From positions 1 to 28,049 of IMG/VR virus record IMGVR_UViG_3300042328_000825: DNA of 28,049 nt; one strand, written 5' to 3'. The stretch's first letter is position 1, and each line of letters begins with the position of its first letter. Below the pieces are notes generated by a model. The model did no database searches and was not told where the DNA came from. It was given only the letters and a program-made list of their open reading frames with translations. The translations under genes and the position numbers were made by a program. Below are positions 12,709 through 20,028 of the stretch, in pieces. This stretch comes from a virus.

Positions 12709-15600
12709 TTACCAGAACTTTAAGGTTCTCCACATTTCCTGACCAGTGTGACGCATGATGTACAGATACTTAAGTCCATCTACAGTAGTTACAACTTCCA
12801 TACGATTTCCTATAATTGCCGTAGAATGTGCATATGGGGTTGTTCCAGACGCATGAATTTCAAAAGTTGTAAAATCTAATTCATAAATACGACCCGTTGC
12901 ATCTTTAGTAAAGAAATATGAGTCATTACCATCATAAGCATACATCGAACCTGTTGTCAGAGTTGCTGCCATTGGACTATAGAATGGTGAAACATCCCAT
13001 GTGCCAGTTGGGATATCATAAAGATCCAATATATTGGAACCACCACCACGGGAAGAAATAAGCCATCTACCTTTAGTATCCGAATTCGTTAGATTAAACA
13101 ACCATCTAAAATCTATTCCAGTGCTTCTAGCAGGCACTTCATAAATTTCATAAAAACTACCGTTATCACCTGACGCGGCCGTAGTAATGCTTGCTGCCAG
13201 ATTTATTACGGTGCCTGTATGTGAGTTAATTGATGTCTCAGAACCCGTTCCTAAACCAGCAACAATGCGAATGCGTTTACCAATAAGAGAGTTTGATTGC
13301 CAGTTTTTATTTGCATCTGTCAAAGTTGATGTTCCGGCACTGGTTACTACACCAAATGAATCTAAAATTTCATACTTTGAAGTGGCATCTGGTGTTGCAA
13401 CAACCCACGAAGCAACCGTAAGTGCTGTTGCAGAATTTGAGGTTATTACAGATTCGTTGCCAGTTCCTGTTCCACAAACAATACGAACACGACAGCTAGT
13501 CCATTGATTTGGAATCCAAGACTTGGAAGAATCCACCAATGTTGTCGGAGTTCCAGATGTAGCCCAACCAAATGGACTTTGTGCTGGAATTTTAGTTGTA
13601 CACATAGCACCAAATCCACGTGGCTCCTGAATTACATATCTAGAAGTACCGTTTGTTGGTGCAGTTATTGCCGAACCCAACACAGTAATTGATGTTGCTG
13701 TATTTGAAGCAATTTTTCTTGCTACAGGCAACGTAGGTGAAGCTCCAGCAGTCAATATGTAAAGTATTTTTCCAGTAAGTTCGTTTGTATTCCAATTTTG
13801 CGACGCATCTACCAATGTTGATGCAGACTGTGATAATGCTGCCGTGGGTGATGCTGTTGCAGTAGGAGCAGCGATTGAGAATGTCGTTAAAGAAGATGTT
13901 CCTATTACCTGAAATGTATTATTAAATGTAGTATCCGTGGTACAACCAGCAATTGTTACGAATTCATTATGTTTAAAGTCATGATTTACTCCAGCTGCAG
14001 TTGTGACGTTTCCAACTTTTCCTGTAGTAATGTTCAACACCAAACCAGTTCCTGCGCCACCAGATACTGAACTAGTTGCAGCCGCAGCATAGCTTGTTCC
14101 AGAAGCAGCAAGTTGTACTGATGTTACAGCTCCATTTCCAGTGATGCCTGTAACGTATGCCTGAGCGTTGCTTCCTGTAGTTGTAAGTGTGACCAAATCA
14201 CCTATGGCGTATGTTCCTCCGGCAGTGTTTACGGAAACACTCAGCACCCCACTAGCATTAAAAACGATACCAGAAATTGCGTATCCTTCGTGTGGAGCCT
14301 CATAACCAGTTCCACCAAATGGAGTTGCGGAAATGTTTCTTGCTACACCTGTGTCTGTAATATTTCCGTTTGCCCATAAATCTTTTTCAACTGAATATTG
14401 CCAAATTGCAGAACTTGCGTTTCCAGCTACCCAAAGTTTATCTGTATCTCCATATACCGCATATTGTGATGTGTTGTCTGGAGTTACACCCCATTTATGA
14501 TCGATAAAGAAAGTATTGTTGGTATTTCCGACAATTCTTCTTCTTTGTCCAATTCCTGTTCCAGACGTAATACGAATTTGGTGGTTTGCCCATCTATCGT
14601 ATTCCATAGTTACGCCAGTATTGGTTAAACTATAAGCAGCAGTGGTTGTTCCTGTTAGTCCAGATACAAATGCGCCAGCAACTTCTCCAGTACGATCTAT
14701 TGCAAAATCCGTGCCGTATTGTGCCCCTATATGGCCACCGATTGCTGTCTTGGTTTGCCAAGTGTCCGATAAAATATCGTAAAATTGCAGTGAAGAAAAA
14801 GGTGCTGATGATTGCCCTGAAAACAGCCAAAGACCACCACCCAAAATTTGATAAATTGAAGATTCGTCAGGTGTAACAGTCCAAGGAGTATTAACTGTTA
14901 CAACCGTAGATTCGATAACATAATGGGTATTTGCGTTAGCTGTTGTAACTGGTAGTAGATATGGAGTTCCAGTTACGTTTGGCCAACCTGTATTATTAAA
15001 AGAATCTACTGCTTGATGGTTTGTATCAGAGAAATATAAAGTAGTGGTATCATTATACAAAACTCTTCTTATTTGTCCTTGACCTTGACCAAAACTTAAT
15101 CTGCATTGATAACCATCCCATTGATTTACTCTCCATTTTTTGGTGCTATCTGCTATAGAAGCTGACGCAGCAGTTGTTACAACTCCAAAATCCGCAGTAA
15201 CTGAATCGGCAACACTTGTTATAGTGCGTTCTTGGCCTGCACCTTTTCCAGCAATAATTCTTATTGTTAATTCATCCGAAAGTTCAGAATATTTTCCAAA
15301 TCCTGCAATTGTTATTGTGTTGGATGTTGCTGCAATTGTATGGCCGCGATAACCTGAATATTTTGAATACTTTAGAGCAGCAGTTGTTGATGGAGCGATA
15401 TTTGGTGGTGCTACTTCCTGCCAAGAATCGGAATAGGTATCATATCGCCACATTGCTTGGCCGATGACATAGTAGAAAAATCTTGCCTTGTCATCACTTG
15501 AAGCCAATGCAGAGGTTGCAGAGGTTGCTGTAGGAGCAAAACGCATCCATTCGAATACTGGTTGATCAACTTGTGGTTTTAAAAGATTTGTTACTGGCAT
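12709..15600 (-). CDS. 963-residue virion protein with six tandem-like repeats and Kelch-like strands
   Basis: A large structural protein without a named family. About six copies of one repeat are visible, with the pattern W.(N/G)...G..(V/I)RI..G.G.GQ...I..N..T...........PD..S.Y.I, near residues 112-145, 150-195, 335-385, 595-655, 688-747 and 755-820. Between and around them are Kelch-like strands (SLQFYDILSDTWQTKTAIGG, 269-289; DLYDIPTGTWDVSP, 859-872; SSAIWQYSVEKDLWANG). Residues 440-530 are Gly/Thr-rich and beta-like. The protein starts with a helical or extended segment (VDQPVFEWMRFAPTATSATSALASSDDKARFFYYVIGQAMWRYD) that could be the attachment part. AGGAAA supports the start; it follows the preceding gene by 12 bp. 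It is the longest protein in the island and is likely a fibre shaft or a large baseplate-linked protein. Confidence 0.82.
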   Translation of the reverse strand: MPVTNLLKPQVDQPVFEWMRFAPTATSATSALASSDDKARFFYYVIGQAMWRYDTYSDSWQEVAPPNIAPSTTAALKYSKYSGYRGHTIAATSNTITIAGFGKYSELSDELTIRIIAGKGAGQERTITSVADSVTADFGVVTTAASASIADSTKKWRVNQWDGYQCRLSFGQGQGQIRRVLYNDTTTLYFSDTNHQAVDSFNNTGWPNVTGTPYLLPVTTANANTHYVIESTVVTVNTPWTVTPDESSIYQILGGGLWLFSGQSSAPFSSLQFYDILSDTWQTKTAIGGHIGAQYGTDFAIDRTGEVAGAFVSGLTGTTTAAYSLTNTGVTMEYDRWANHQIRITSGTGIGQRRRIVGNTNNTFFIDHKWGVTPDNTSQYAVYGDTDKLWVAGNASSAIWQYSVEKDLWANGNITDTGVARNISATPFGGTGYEAPHEGYAISGIVFNASGVLSVSVNTAGGTYAIGDLVTLTTTGSNAQAYVTGITGNGAVTSVQLAASGTSYAAAATSSVSGGAGTGLVLNITTGKVGNVTTAAGVNHDFKHNEFVTIAGCTTDTTFNNTFQVIGTSSLTTFSIAAPTATASPTAALSQSASTLVDASQNWNTNELTGKILYILTAGASPTLPVARKIASNTATSITVLGSAITAPTNGTSRYVIQEPRGFGAMCTTKIPAQSPFGWATSGTPTTLVDSSKSWIPNQWTSCRVRIVCGTGTGNESVITSNSATALTVASWVVATPDATSKYEILDSFGVVTSAGTSTLTDANKNWQSNSLIGKRIRIVAGLGTGSETSINSHTGTVINLAASITTAASGDNGSFYEIYEVPARSTGIDFRWLFNLTNSDTKGRWLISSRGGGSNILDLYDIPTGTWDVSPFYSPMAATLTTGSMYAYDGNDSYFFTKDATGRIYELDFTTFEIHASGTTPYAHSTAIIGNRMEVVTTVDGLKYLYIMRHTGQEMWRTLKFW

Positions 15601-15612
15601 AATATTTTCCTA

Positions 15613-16239
15613 TTAAGTGAATGATAATTTAGAACGAATTGCTTGAGCATAACAAGCTTGAGCGTCATTGGCTACACGCCACAACTGGTGAAGTGGACCT
15701 TCTGAAACCAATCCTACTGCCTGTGATGTCGATAGAGTATATGGATTTACTGCTGAGTTGTTGAATGTTGTAGCGGTTACAGCATTGTTCACATTGGCTG
15801 TGGCTGTAACTGTTCCCGAAACAGGAACGGTGGCATTAACTTCGGTTGGTGCTGCCAAGTTGGTTCCGATTGCTTCTATTACGACCTTTTGGCGTAGACG
15901 GGAATCAACAACAGCATTGCTTTCCAAAAGTTTGTTCATGCGACGAAGAAGTGTTGCTAGGCTTTCTTCATAACTCTCAACATCAATGTAAATTTGCAAT
16001 GCATCAGTTGCATTCATAGATGCTGTATTATAATCTAAAGTCAATACATTGTTAGCAAAACTTACTGCACCATTGGTTGAATCAGCAAAATTATAAATTA
16101 TTGTGTTTGCTGTGGTATTTGTGATGAGAAGAATATTTGCAAGTGTAATAGTATATTGAAGACCCGTAAAAGTTACGGTATTGGCTGCTGGATTAAAGAT
16201 GTATCCACCTACTATATCTGTTCCGACTAATCTTTTCAT
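15613..16239 (-). CDS. Structural protein of unknown function (beta-rich with central helix)
   Basis: A 208-residue protein. Residues 1-75 form a beta-rich domain starting MKRLVGTDIVGGYI, a motif echoed in the C-terminal part of the protein at 16764-17999 (GTDIIGGYI). A helical segment follows (about 85-120, YEESLATLLRRMNKLLESNAVVDSRLRQKVVIEA) that could form a trimer coiled coil. A Thr/Val/Ala-rich stretch with repeated TVPVSGTVTATANVNNAVTAT and a short C-terminal helix (LHQLWRVANDAQACYAQAIRSKL) complete it. The start is supported by AAGGAA. A late box lies 13 bases upstream of the ATG. No family recognised; probably a fibre or baseplate component. Confidence 0.75.
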   Translation of the reverse strand: MKRLVGTDIVGGYIFNPAANTVTFTGLQYTITLANILLITNTTANTIIYNFADSTNGAVSFANNVLTLDYNTASMNATDALQIYIDVESYEESLATLLRRMNKLLESNAVVDSRLRQKVVIEAIGTNLAAPTEVNATVPVSGTVTATANVNNAVTATTFNNSAVNPYTLSTSQAVGLVSEGPLHQLWRVANDAQACYAQAIRSKLSFT

Positions 16240-16252
16240 TTGTGTTCCTTTA

Positions 16253-16260
16253 TATTTATA
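16253..16260 (-). promoter_or_regulatory. T4-type late promoter box TATAAATA
   Basis: An exact match on the minus strand, 13 bases before the ATG at 16239. The expected +1 near 16247 would leave a leader of about 8 bases that still contains GGAA. The box overlaps the stop codon of the upstream gene. Confidence 0.68.
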
Positions 16261-16753
16261 ACACCGTTGCCATTGCTATTACAAACGCAGCATCTACCCC
16301 ACCGGCACCAGTAGCACCAGTAGCACCAGTAGCACCAGTAGCACCAGTATTACCTTGAGGACCAGCACCACCAAACTCTACCCAAATACGAGAAGCACCA
16401 TCAGTTACTGCAGTGAATAGTTTGCCAGTGTTTGTGTCATACCATCTATCTCCCGCAGTTGGTCCTGCTCCAACAGTAGTGCCTTCGGTAAAGCTGAAAT
16501 AAGTTCCTCCTCCACCACCACCGCCTCCACCAGTATAGGCAATTGTTAGAGTATTTCCCGTTGGGGTTACAGATATAGAAGTTCCTGCAGCAATATTAAT
16601 TGATCCACAAAGACCATTTAATTGTGAAACATATTGCGTCAAACCACCTGCAGGATTATAAACATCCCATGCAGTTCCGTTCCATTGCCAAGAACGACCA
16701 CCAAAGGTGTAAATTTCGTTTAGTGATGGGGATGGAGGAAAATCTAGTGGCAT
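16256..16753 (-). CDS. Small fibre protein with shared anchor module and short collagen-like tail
   Basis: A 165-residue protein. The N-terminus (MPLDFPPSPSLNEIYTFGGRSWQWNGTAWDVYN) is clearly related to that of the fibre at 10756-12684. It is followed by a LNGLCGSINIAAGTSISVTPTGNTLTIAYTGGGGGGGGG segment of a kind common in phage fibres. Residues 93-126 (TVGAGPTAGDRWYDTNTGKLFTAVTDGASRIWVEF) form a small module also seen near the C-terminus of the collagen-like protein at 17999-20014. The end is a short collagen-like run (GPQGNTGATGATGATGATGAGG) and a hydrophobic tail (AAFVIAMATVL). The ATG lies 7 bases after a late box and has no Shine-Dalgarno site, so its mRNA may be nearly leaderless. Confidence 0.8.
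   Translation of the reverse strand: MPLDFPPSPSLNEIYTFGGRSWQWNGTAWDVYNPAGGLTQYVSQLNGLCGSINIAAGTSISVTPTGNTLTIAYTGGGGGGGGGTYFSFTEGTTVGAGPTAGDRWYDTNTGKLFTAVTDGASRIWVEFGGAGPQGNTGATGATGATGATGAGGVDAAFVIAMATVL
16306..16350 (-). repeat. Five 9-bp tandem units coding for Gly-Ala-Thr
   Basis: CACCAGTAG is repeated four times exactly (16306-16341), followed by one copy with a final change (16342-16350). It codes for the GATGATGATGATG run on the minus strand. Copy number could change by slippage and would alter the collagen-like tail in steps of three residues. Confidence 0.85.
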
Positions 16754-16760
16754 GTCTTAA

Positions 16761-16768
16761 TATTTATA
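16761..16768 (-). promoter_or_regulatory. T4-type late promoter box TATAAATA, start-codon-proximal
   Basis: An exact match on the minus strand followed by TTAAGAC and then the ATG at 16753, so +1 would leave a leader of about two bases. The box contains the stop codon of the upstream gene. TATAAATATTAAGAC is identical to the sequence at 5143-5157 on the plus strand. Confidence 0.75.
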
Positions 16769-17999
16769 TGATTTCGAACCATGAAAGATCTGTATAACCT
16801 TGTGTGTTATTTGTCGTAGGAACCAGTACGAGAACAAATGTATCACTTACTCCCAGTTGTGTTCTTCCTATTTGAAAATTGAAATCATTTATGCTAGATA
16901 CGTCCAAGGTTCCGCTGCTACTTATATATCCACCTATAATATCAGTTCCACCAGTAACTCCGGTAGCCGTAACATTATATTGAACATTTCCATTGAAATG
17001 TGTTGCCCACGTGTTTCCAGTTAAAATTGGATTCAATAAAATTCTGTATTGCACTACTAATGGTTTGTTATTTGTTCCCGGCTCTATTGCCACACTAATA
17101 TTTGACGGCACAATAATACTATCCAATCTATCGGGGGCCATTCGTATTGCAATCAGTGGATATTGAGTTCCTGCTGTTGTTAAAGTATGGGGTGTAGTTC
17201 CACTGTGGGTTACGTTGTATCTTCTGCTGAATCCTTCATATCCACCTTCAGACAATATCGTTGAACAAATTTGTCTCATGGTACTGCTTGTTGCTTGGCT
17301 AGAAGTATTTTCAATTTCATATCTCAAAGGCAAGCATGCGGTTGTCATGTAAGTTGTTGAATTTTTATTTGTATTATAAAATGTGTGTGCCACAACAGGT
17401 TTACCATCTATAAAGAATCCGGTGCGGACATCACCCACACCCAACCATTCAACATCTAGCCAAAAAATATTTCCTTTTGTCACATCTATCGTAACACCAG
17501 AATCACCAGTTCCATCAAATTTGTCACCATTCCAATTTGATTGTGTTACCGTTTGTGTGGTTCCGAGTGAAGCAGATGTCAAGCAAACTGACAACGTCAA
17601 TCCATCTTGCTGTAGGTATACTCCATTATATGGCGTTCCAGCTGTAACACCGCCCGTTATTCCAAAATATCCAACCCGTTGACGCAATCCACTTTTTGGT
17701 TGGGCCATTGCAAAAGAGTCAACAATAGTCAAAGATTTTCCCGGCTGGTATGGAAACACCCTTTTAGTTTCAACATACATTTTAGAGCCATTTGTGGTCC
17801 CTGCGGTTAAAGATACAGTGCTTTCTACTGGATTAAAGGAATATGTGCCGCCACTTACTCCAACATAATTCCATTTATCACTGAGTGTATATCTTTGCTG
17901 ACTGTCAAATAAAGTAAAAGGATTGCTAACCTTTAGACGATTGAAAGCATCTACAACATTTCCTTTGAATCCCACAAGATCGTTAAATAGGTATGACAT
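16764..17999 (-). CDS. Virion structural protein, conserved phage beta-sandwich type
   Basis: A 411-residue protein. The N-terminal motif VVDAFNRLKVSNPFTLFDSQQRYTLSDKWNYV (about 16-47) resembles the start of structural proteins I associate with environmental T4-like phages. A lectin-like beta-sandwich follows (about 48-250, with GNIFWLDVEWLGVGDVRTGFFIDGKPVVAHTF), and then a second beta-rich domain (about 255-411). The C-terminal part has GTDIIGGYISSSGTLDVSS, echoed in the protein at 15613-16239. GGAG lies 9 bases upstream of the ATG, and the start overlaps the stop codon of the preceding collagen-like gene by one base, so it is co-translated with it. It is likely a tail-fibre or virion-surface protein; the family recognition is from memory and not certain. 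Confidence 0.78.
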   Translation of the reverse strand: MSYLFNDLVGFKGNVVDAFNRLKVSNPFTLFDSQQRYTLSDKWNYVGVSGGTYSFNPVESTVSLTAGTTNGSKMYVETKRVFPYQPGKSLTIVDSFAMAQPKSGLRQRVGYFGITGGVTAGTPYNGVYLQQDGLTLSVCLTSASLGTTQTVTQSNWNGDKFDGTGDSGVTIDVTKGNIFWLDVEWLGVGDVRTGFFIDGKPVVAHTFYNTNKNSTTYMTTACLPLRYEIENTSSQATSSTMRQICSTILSEGGYEGFSRRYNVTHSGTTPHTLTTAGTQYPLIAIRMAPDRLDSIIVPSNISVAIEPGTNNKPLVVQYRILLNPILTGNTWATHFNGNVQYNVTATGVTGGTDIIGGYISSSGTLDVSSINDFNFQIGRTQLGVSDTFVLVLVPTTNNTQGYTDLSWFEII

Positions 18000-20014
18000 T
18001 ATATTATTCTCCAGCCGGATCTGTAGATAAAATGCAGACCAGCGTTGTCTAAATTTATTATTGCTGAACTTTGATTGTCTATAGTATGTGCTGCAGTAGC
18101 ACCAACAATAGTTATTCGTCTTGATGTGCCACCACCTGCATTTCCAGATTCATCCTTTACCACAATTTCTCTTCCTGTTTCTGGGTTGGTTGGAAGAGTT
18201 ATTGTAACGGGACCTGCATAACTTACGCCAATATAATAATCCGAATACAAAGCTGCGTATGTTGCACCAGTCACACCAGTAGTTGCAAGAATAGAAATGC
18301 TTGACCCAGCACCGCCGCCGCTATTTGATGGCTGTATCCATTGAGTCGTCCCATTTAAATCTATTACATAAACATATTCTATACCGCTATCGGAATCCAT
18401 CCATCTGCTACCAACAGTAATTCCAGAATTTACTGGAGCATTTTCTTGATAATAAAAATCTATTACACCAGTTGAACCTTTGGCTCCAGTGGTTCCGGGT
18501 GCACCAGTTGGACCTGTGGTTCCTGTGGTTCCGGGTGCACCAGTTGGACCTGTGGGACCTGTAGGACCAGTTGGACCAGTTGGACCTGTGGTTCCTGTGG
18601 TTCCGGGTGCACCAGTTGGACCTGTGGTTCCTGTGGTTCCGGGTGCACCAGTTGGACCTGTGGTTCCTGTGGTTCCGGGTGCACCAGTTGGACCTGTGGG
18701 ACCTGTTAGTCCTATATCCGCTCCACAAGATCCTGCAATCGAAATATCAACATTTTTTCTTCTTCTGGTGATTGTAATATTATCACCAATAAAATTCATC
18801 GTATTGACAGAACGAATTATCTTATCACCATTCAAAGAAATATCAACTGCGCCACCACCTGCTGGCGTGGTCATCTGTCCGATGCGATCTATAGCCTTTT
18901 GAATATCGTCGTTTTTAAACTTGTCCAATATTCCTGAAACATGTTCAGAGTTAAACGACAATATTCCATCTTGTAAAATTAATGGAAACTCTGCTTCGAT
19001 TACAGGGCTTGTTCCGGCTGGACCTTGTTCGCCGGGATCTCCTTTTTCCCCTCTTGGTCCAATAGGACCTTGAGGGCCCACAGGTCCTCTATCACCTTTA
19101 TCTCCCTTTTCTCCACCCGGACCTTCGGGGCCAACAGGACCTTGAAGTCCAACCTCACCCGCAATTCCGTCTTTACCGGGTATGCCCTGCTGACCTTGCG
19201 GACCTTGAGGACCCATAGGACCAATAGGACCAACTTCTCCTTGATCGCCTTTATCACCCTTTTCTCCCTTGTCTCCTTTATCGCCCTTTGGTCCGATTAC
19301 TCCCGGATCACCTTTAGGCCCAACTTGACCTTTTTCTCCTTGTGGTCCTGCGGGGCCAACATCTCCCTGTTGACCCTGCTTTCCATCATTTCCCTGTGGA
19401 CCCATGGGTCCTTGCGGTCCTGCTGGGCCCATTGGACCAATCTGACCACGCTCACCTTGAAGTCCCTGCGATCCAGCTTGAGGAATTATTTCCTTTACAA
19501 TTGTTTTTTCTATTAATTGAACTACTGGTTTTTCTATTACTTTTGGTAATTGTTCTTTTGGTTTTTCTACTTGTACTTGTTCTTCAAGTAAATTTTTTAT
19601 TTGAGTAGAATTTCCTACAAATTTTACTATTTTATTTGAATTTTTTTCAATAAAATATCTCTCGGTTATTCCGTTTCCAAGATATATTTTTTCATCACAA
19701 GAAAGTGAAGTTGTTTCTTTTAGTAAAGTATTTTGCAGTAAAGACCCAATAGGTCTTTTTAATTTAAAAGTAGAACCTTGAACATTTTCAAACATAAGTA
19801 CTGGTTGAAAATATTCTTTTATCTTGGATGCATTTCCTTCTACCAGATAAGTTTCACCATACTCATCGCGCAAATATAAAGAAGTTATACCAGATCCAAT
19901 TTTAACATTTTTTGGATTTGGTGATGATTCAATTATGTGATAAACAGCACCCATCAGCAGATTTGGATGCTGCTTTACAAGTTTAAGAGTGTTTTTGTTC
20001 TTTCCAAAGAACAT
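17999..20014 (-). CDS. Collagen-like fibre protein with two chemically different Gly-X-Y blocks
   Basis: A 671-residue protein. Residues 1-150 contain two copies of a small repeat (about 37-70 and 109-142; pattern IG.GIT..Y......GN...IK) and then a Lys/Glu/Val linker (150-180). Collagen block 1 (181-334) is rich in charged GEKGDKGD and GPQGPMG triplets, the type that stabilises bacterial triple helices without hydroxyproline. A globular segment follows (335-434), then collagen block 2 (435-516), which is almost only [11 protein letters not shown]-terminal beta domain (about 518-671) ends the protein. It should form a long trimer. The ATG lies 6 bases after a GATAAATA late box with no Shine-Dalgarno site. 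Collagen-like domains are common in phage side fibres and mediate binding. Confidence 0.88.
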   Translation of the reverse strand: MFFGKNKNTLKLVKQHPNLLMGAVYHIIESSPNPKNVKIGSGITSLYLRDEYGETYLVEGNASKIKEYFQPVLMFENVQGSTFKLKRPIGSLLQNTLLKETTSLSCDEKIYLGNGITERYFIEKNSNKIVKFVGNSTQIKNLLEEQVQVEKPKEQLPKVIEKPVVQLIEKTIVKEIIPQAGSQGLQGERGQIGPMGPAGPQGPMGPQGNDGKQGQQGDVGPAGPQGEKGQVGPKGDPGVIGPKGDKGDKGEKGDKGDQGEVGPIGPMGPQGPQGQQGIPGKDGIAGEVGLQGPVGPEGPGGEKGDKGDRGPVGPQGPIGPRGEKGDPGEQGPAGTSPVIEAEFPLILQDGILSFNSEHVSGILDKFKNDDIQKAIDRIGQMTTPAGGGAVDISLNGDKIIRSVNTMNFIGDNITITRRRKNVDISIAGSCGADIGLTGPTGPTGAPGTTGTTGPTGAPGTTGTTGPTGAPGTTGTTGPTGPTGPTGPTGPTGAPGTTGTTGPTGAPGTTGAKGSTGVIDFYYQENAPVNSGITVGSRWMDSDSGIEYVYVIDLNGTTQWIQPSNSGGGAGSSISILATTGVTGATYAALYSDYYIGVSYAGPVTITLPTNPETGREIVVKDESGNAGGGTSRRITIVGATAAHTIDNQSSAIINLDNAGLHFIYRSGWRII
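18498..18710 (-). repeat. 36-bp tandem repeats coding for collagen-like block 2
   Basis: Three perfect 36-bp units lie at 18498-18533, 18606-18641 and 18642-18677. A 72-bp variant at 18534-18605 and a partial unit at 18678-18710 complete the array. Each unit codes for a 12-residue [12 protein letters not shown]-type period. The near-identity at DNA level points to recent expansion. Confidence 0.9.
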
Positions 20015-20020
20015 TTTAAG

Positions 20021-20028
20021 TATTTATC
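20021..20028 (-). promoter_or_regulatory. Probable late promoter box GATAAATA, start-codon-proximal
   Basis: Seven of eight consensus bases on the minus strand, followed by CTTAAA and the ATG at 20014. The box overlaps the stop codon of the upstream cysteine-rich gene. There is no ribosome site between the box and the start codon. Confidence 0.6.

Noticed and set aside
18498-18710. Regular 36-bp repeats that could suggest a CRISPR array
   Set aside because: Units are directly adjacent with no unique spacers, stay in frame, and code for Gly-X-Y triplets. No cas genes are present.
18480-18902. Plus-strand open frames rich in GPV/APV triplets over the collagen-like genes (also near 22556-23416 and 25707-25934)
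   Set aside because: They are the antisense of the GPT/APG codons on the minus strand. The minus frames are longer, have ribosome sites or promoters, and carry recognisable domains on both sides.
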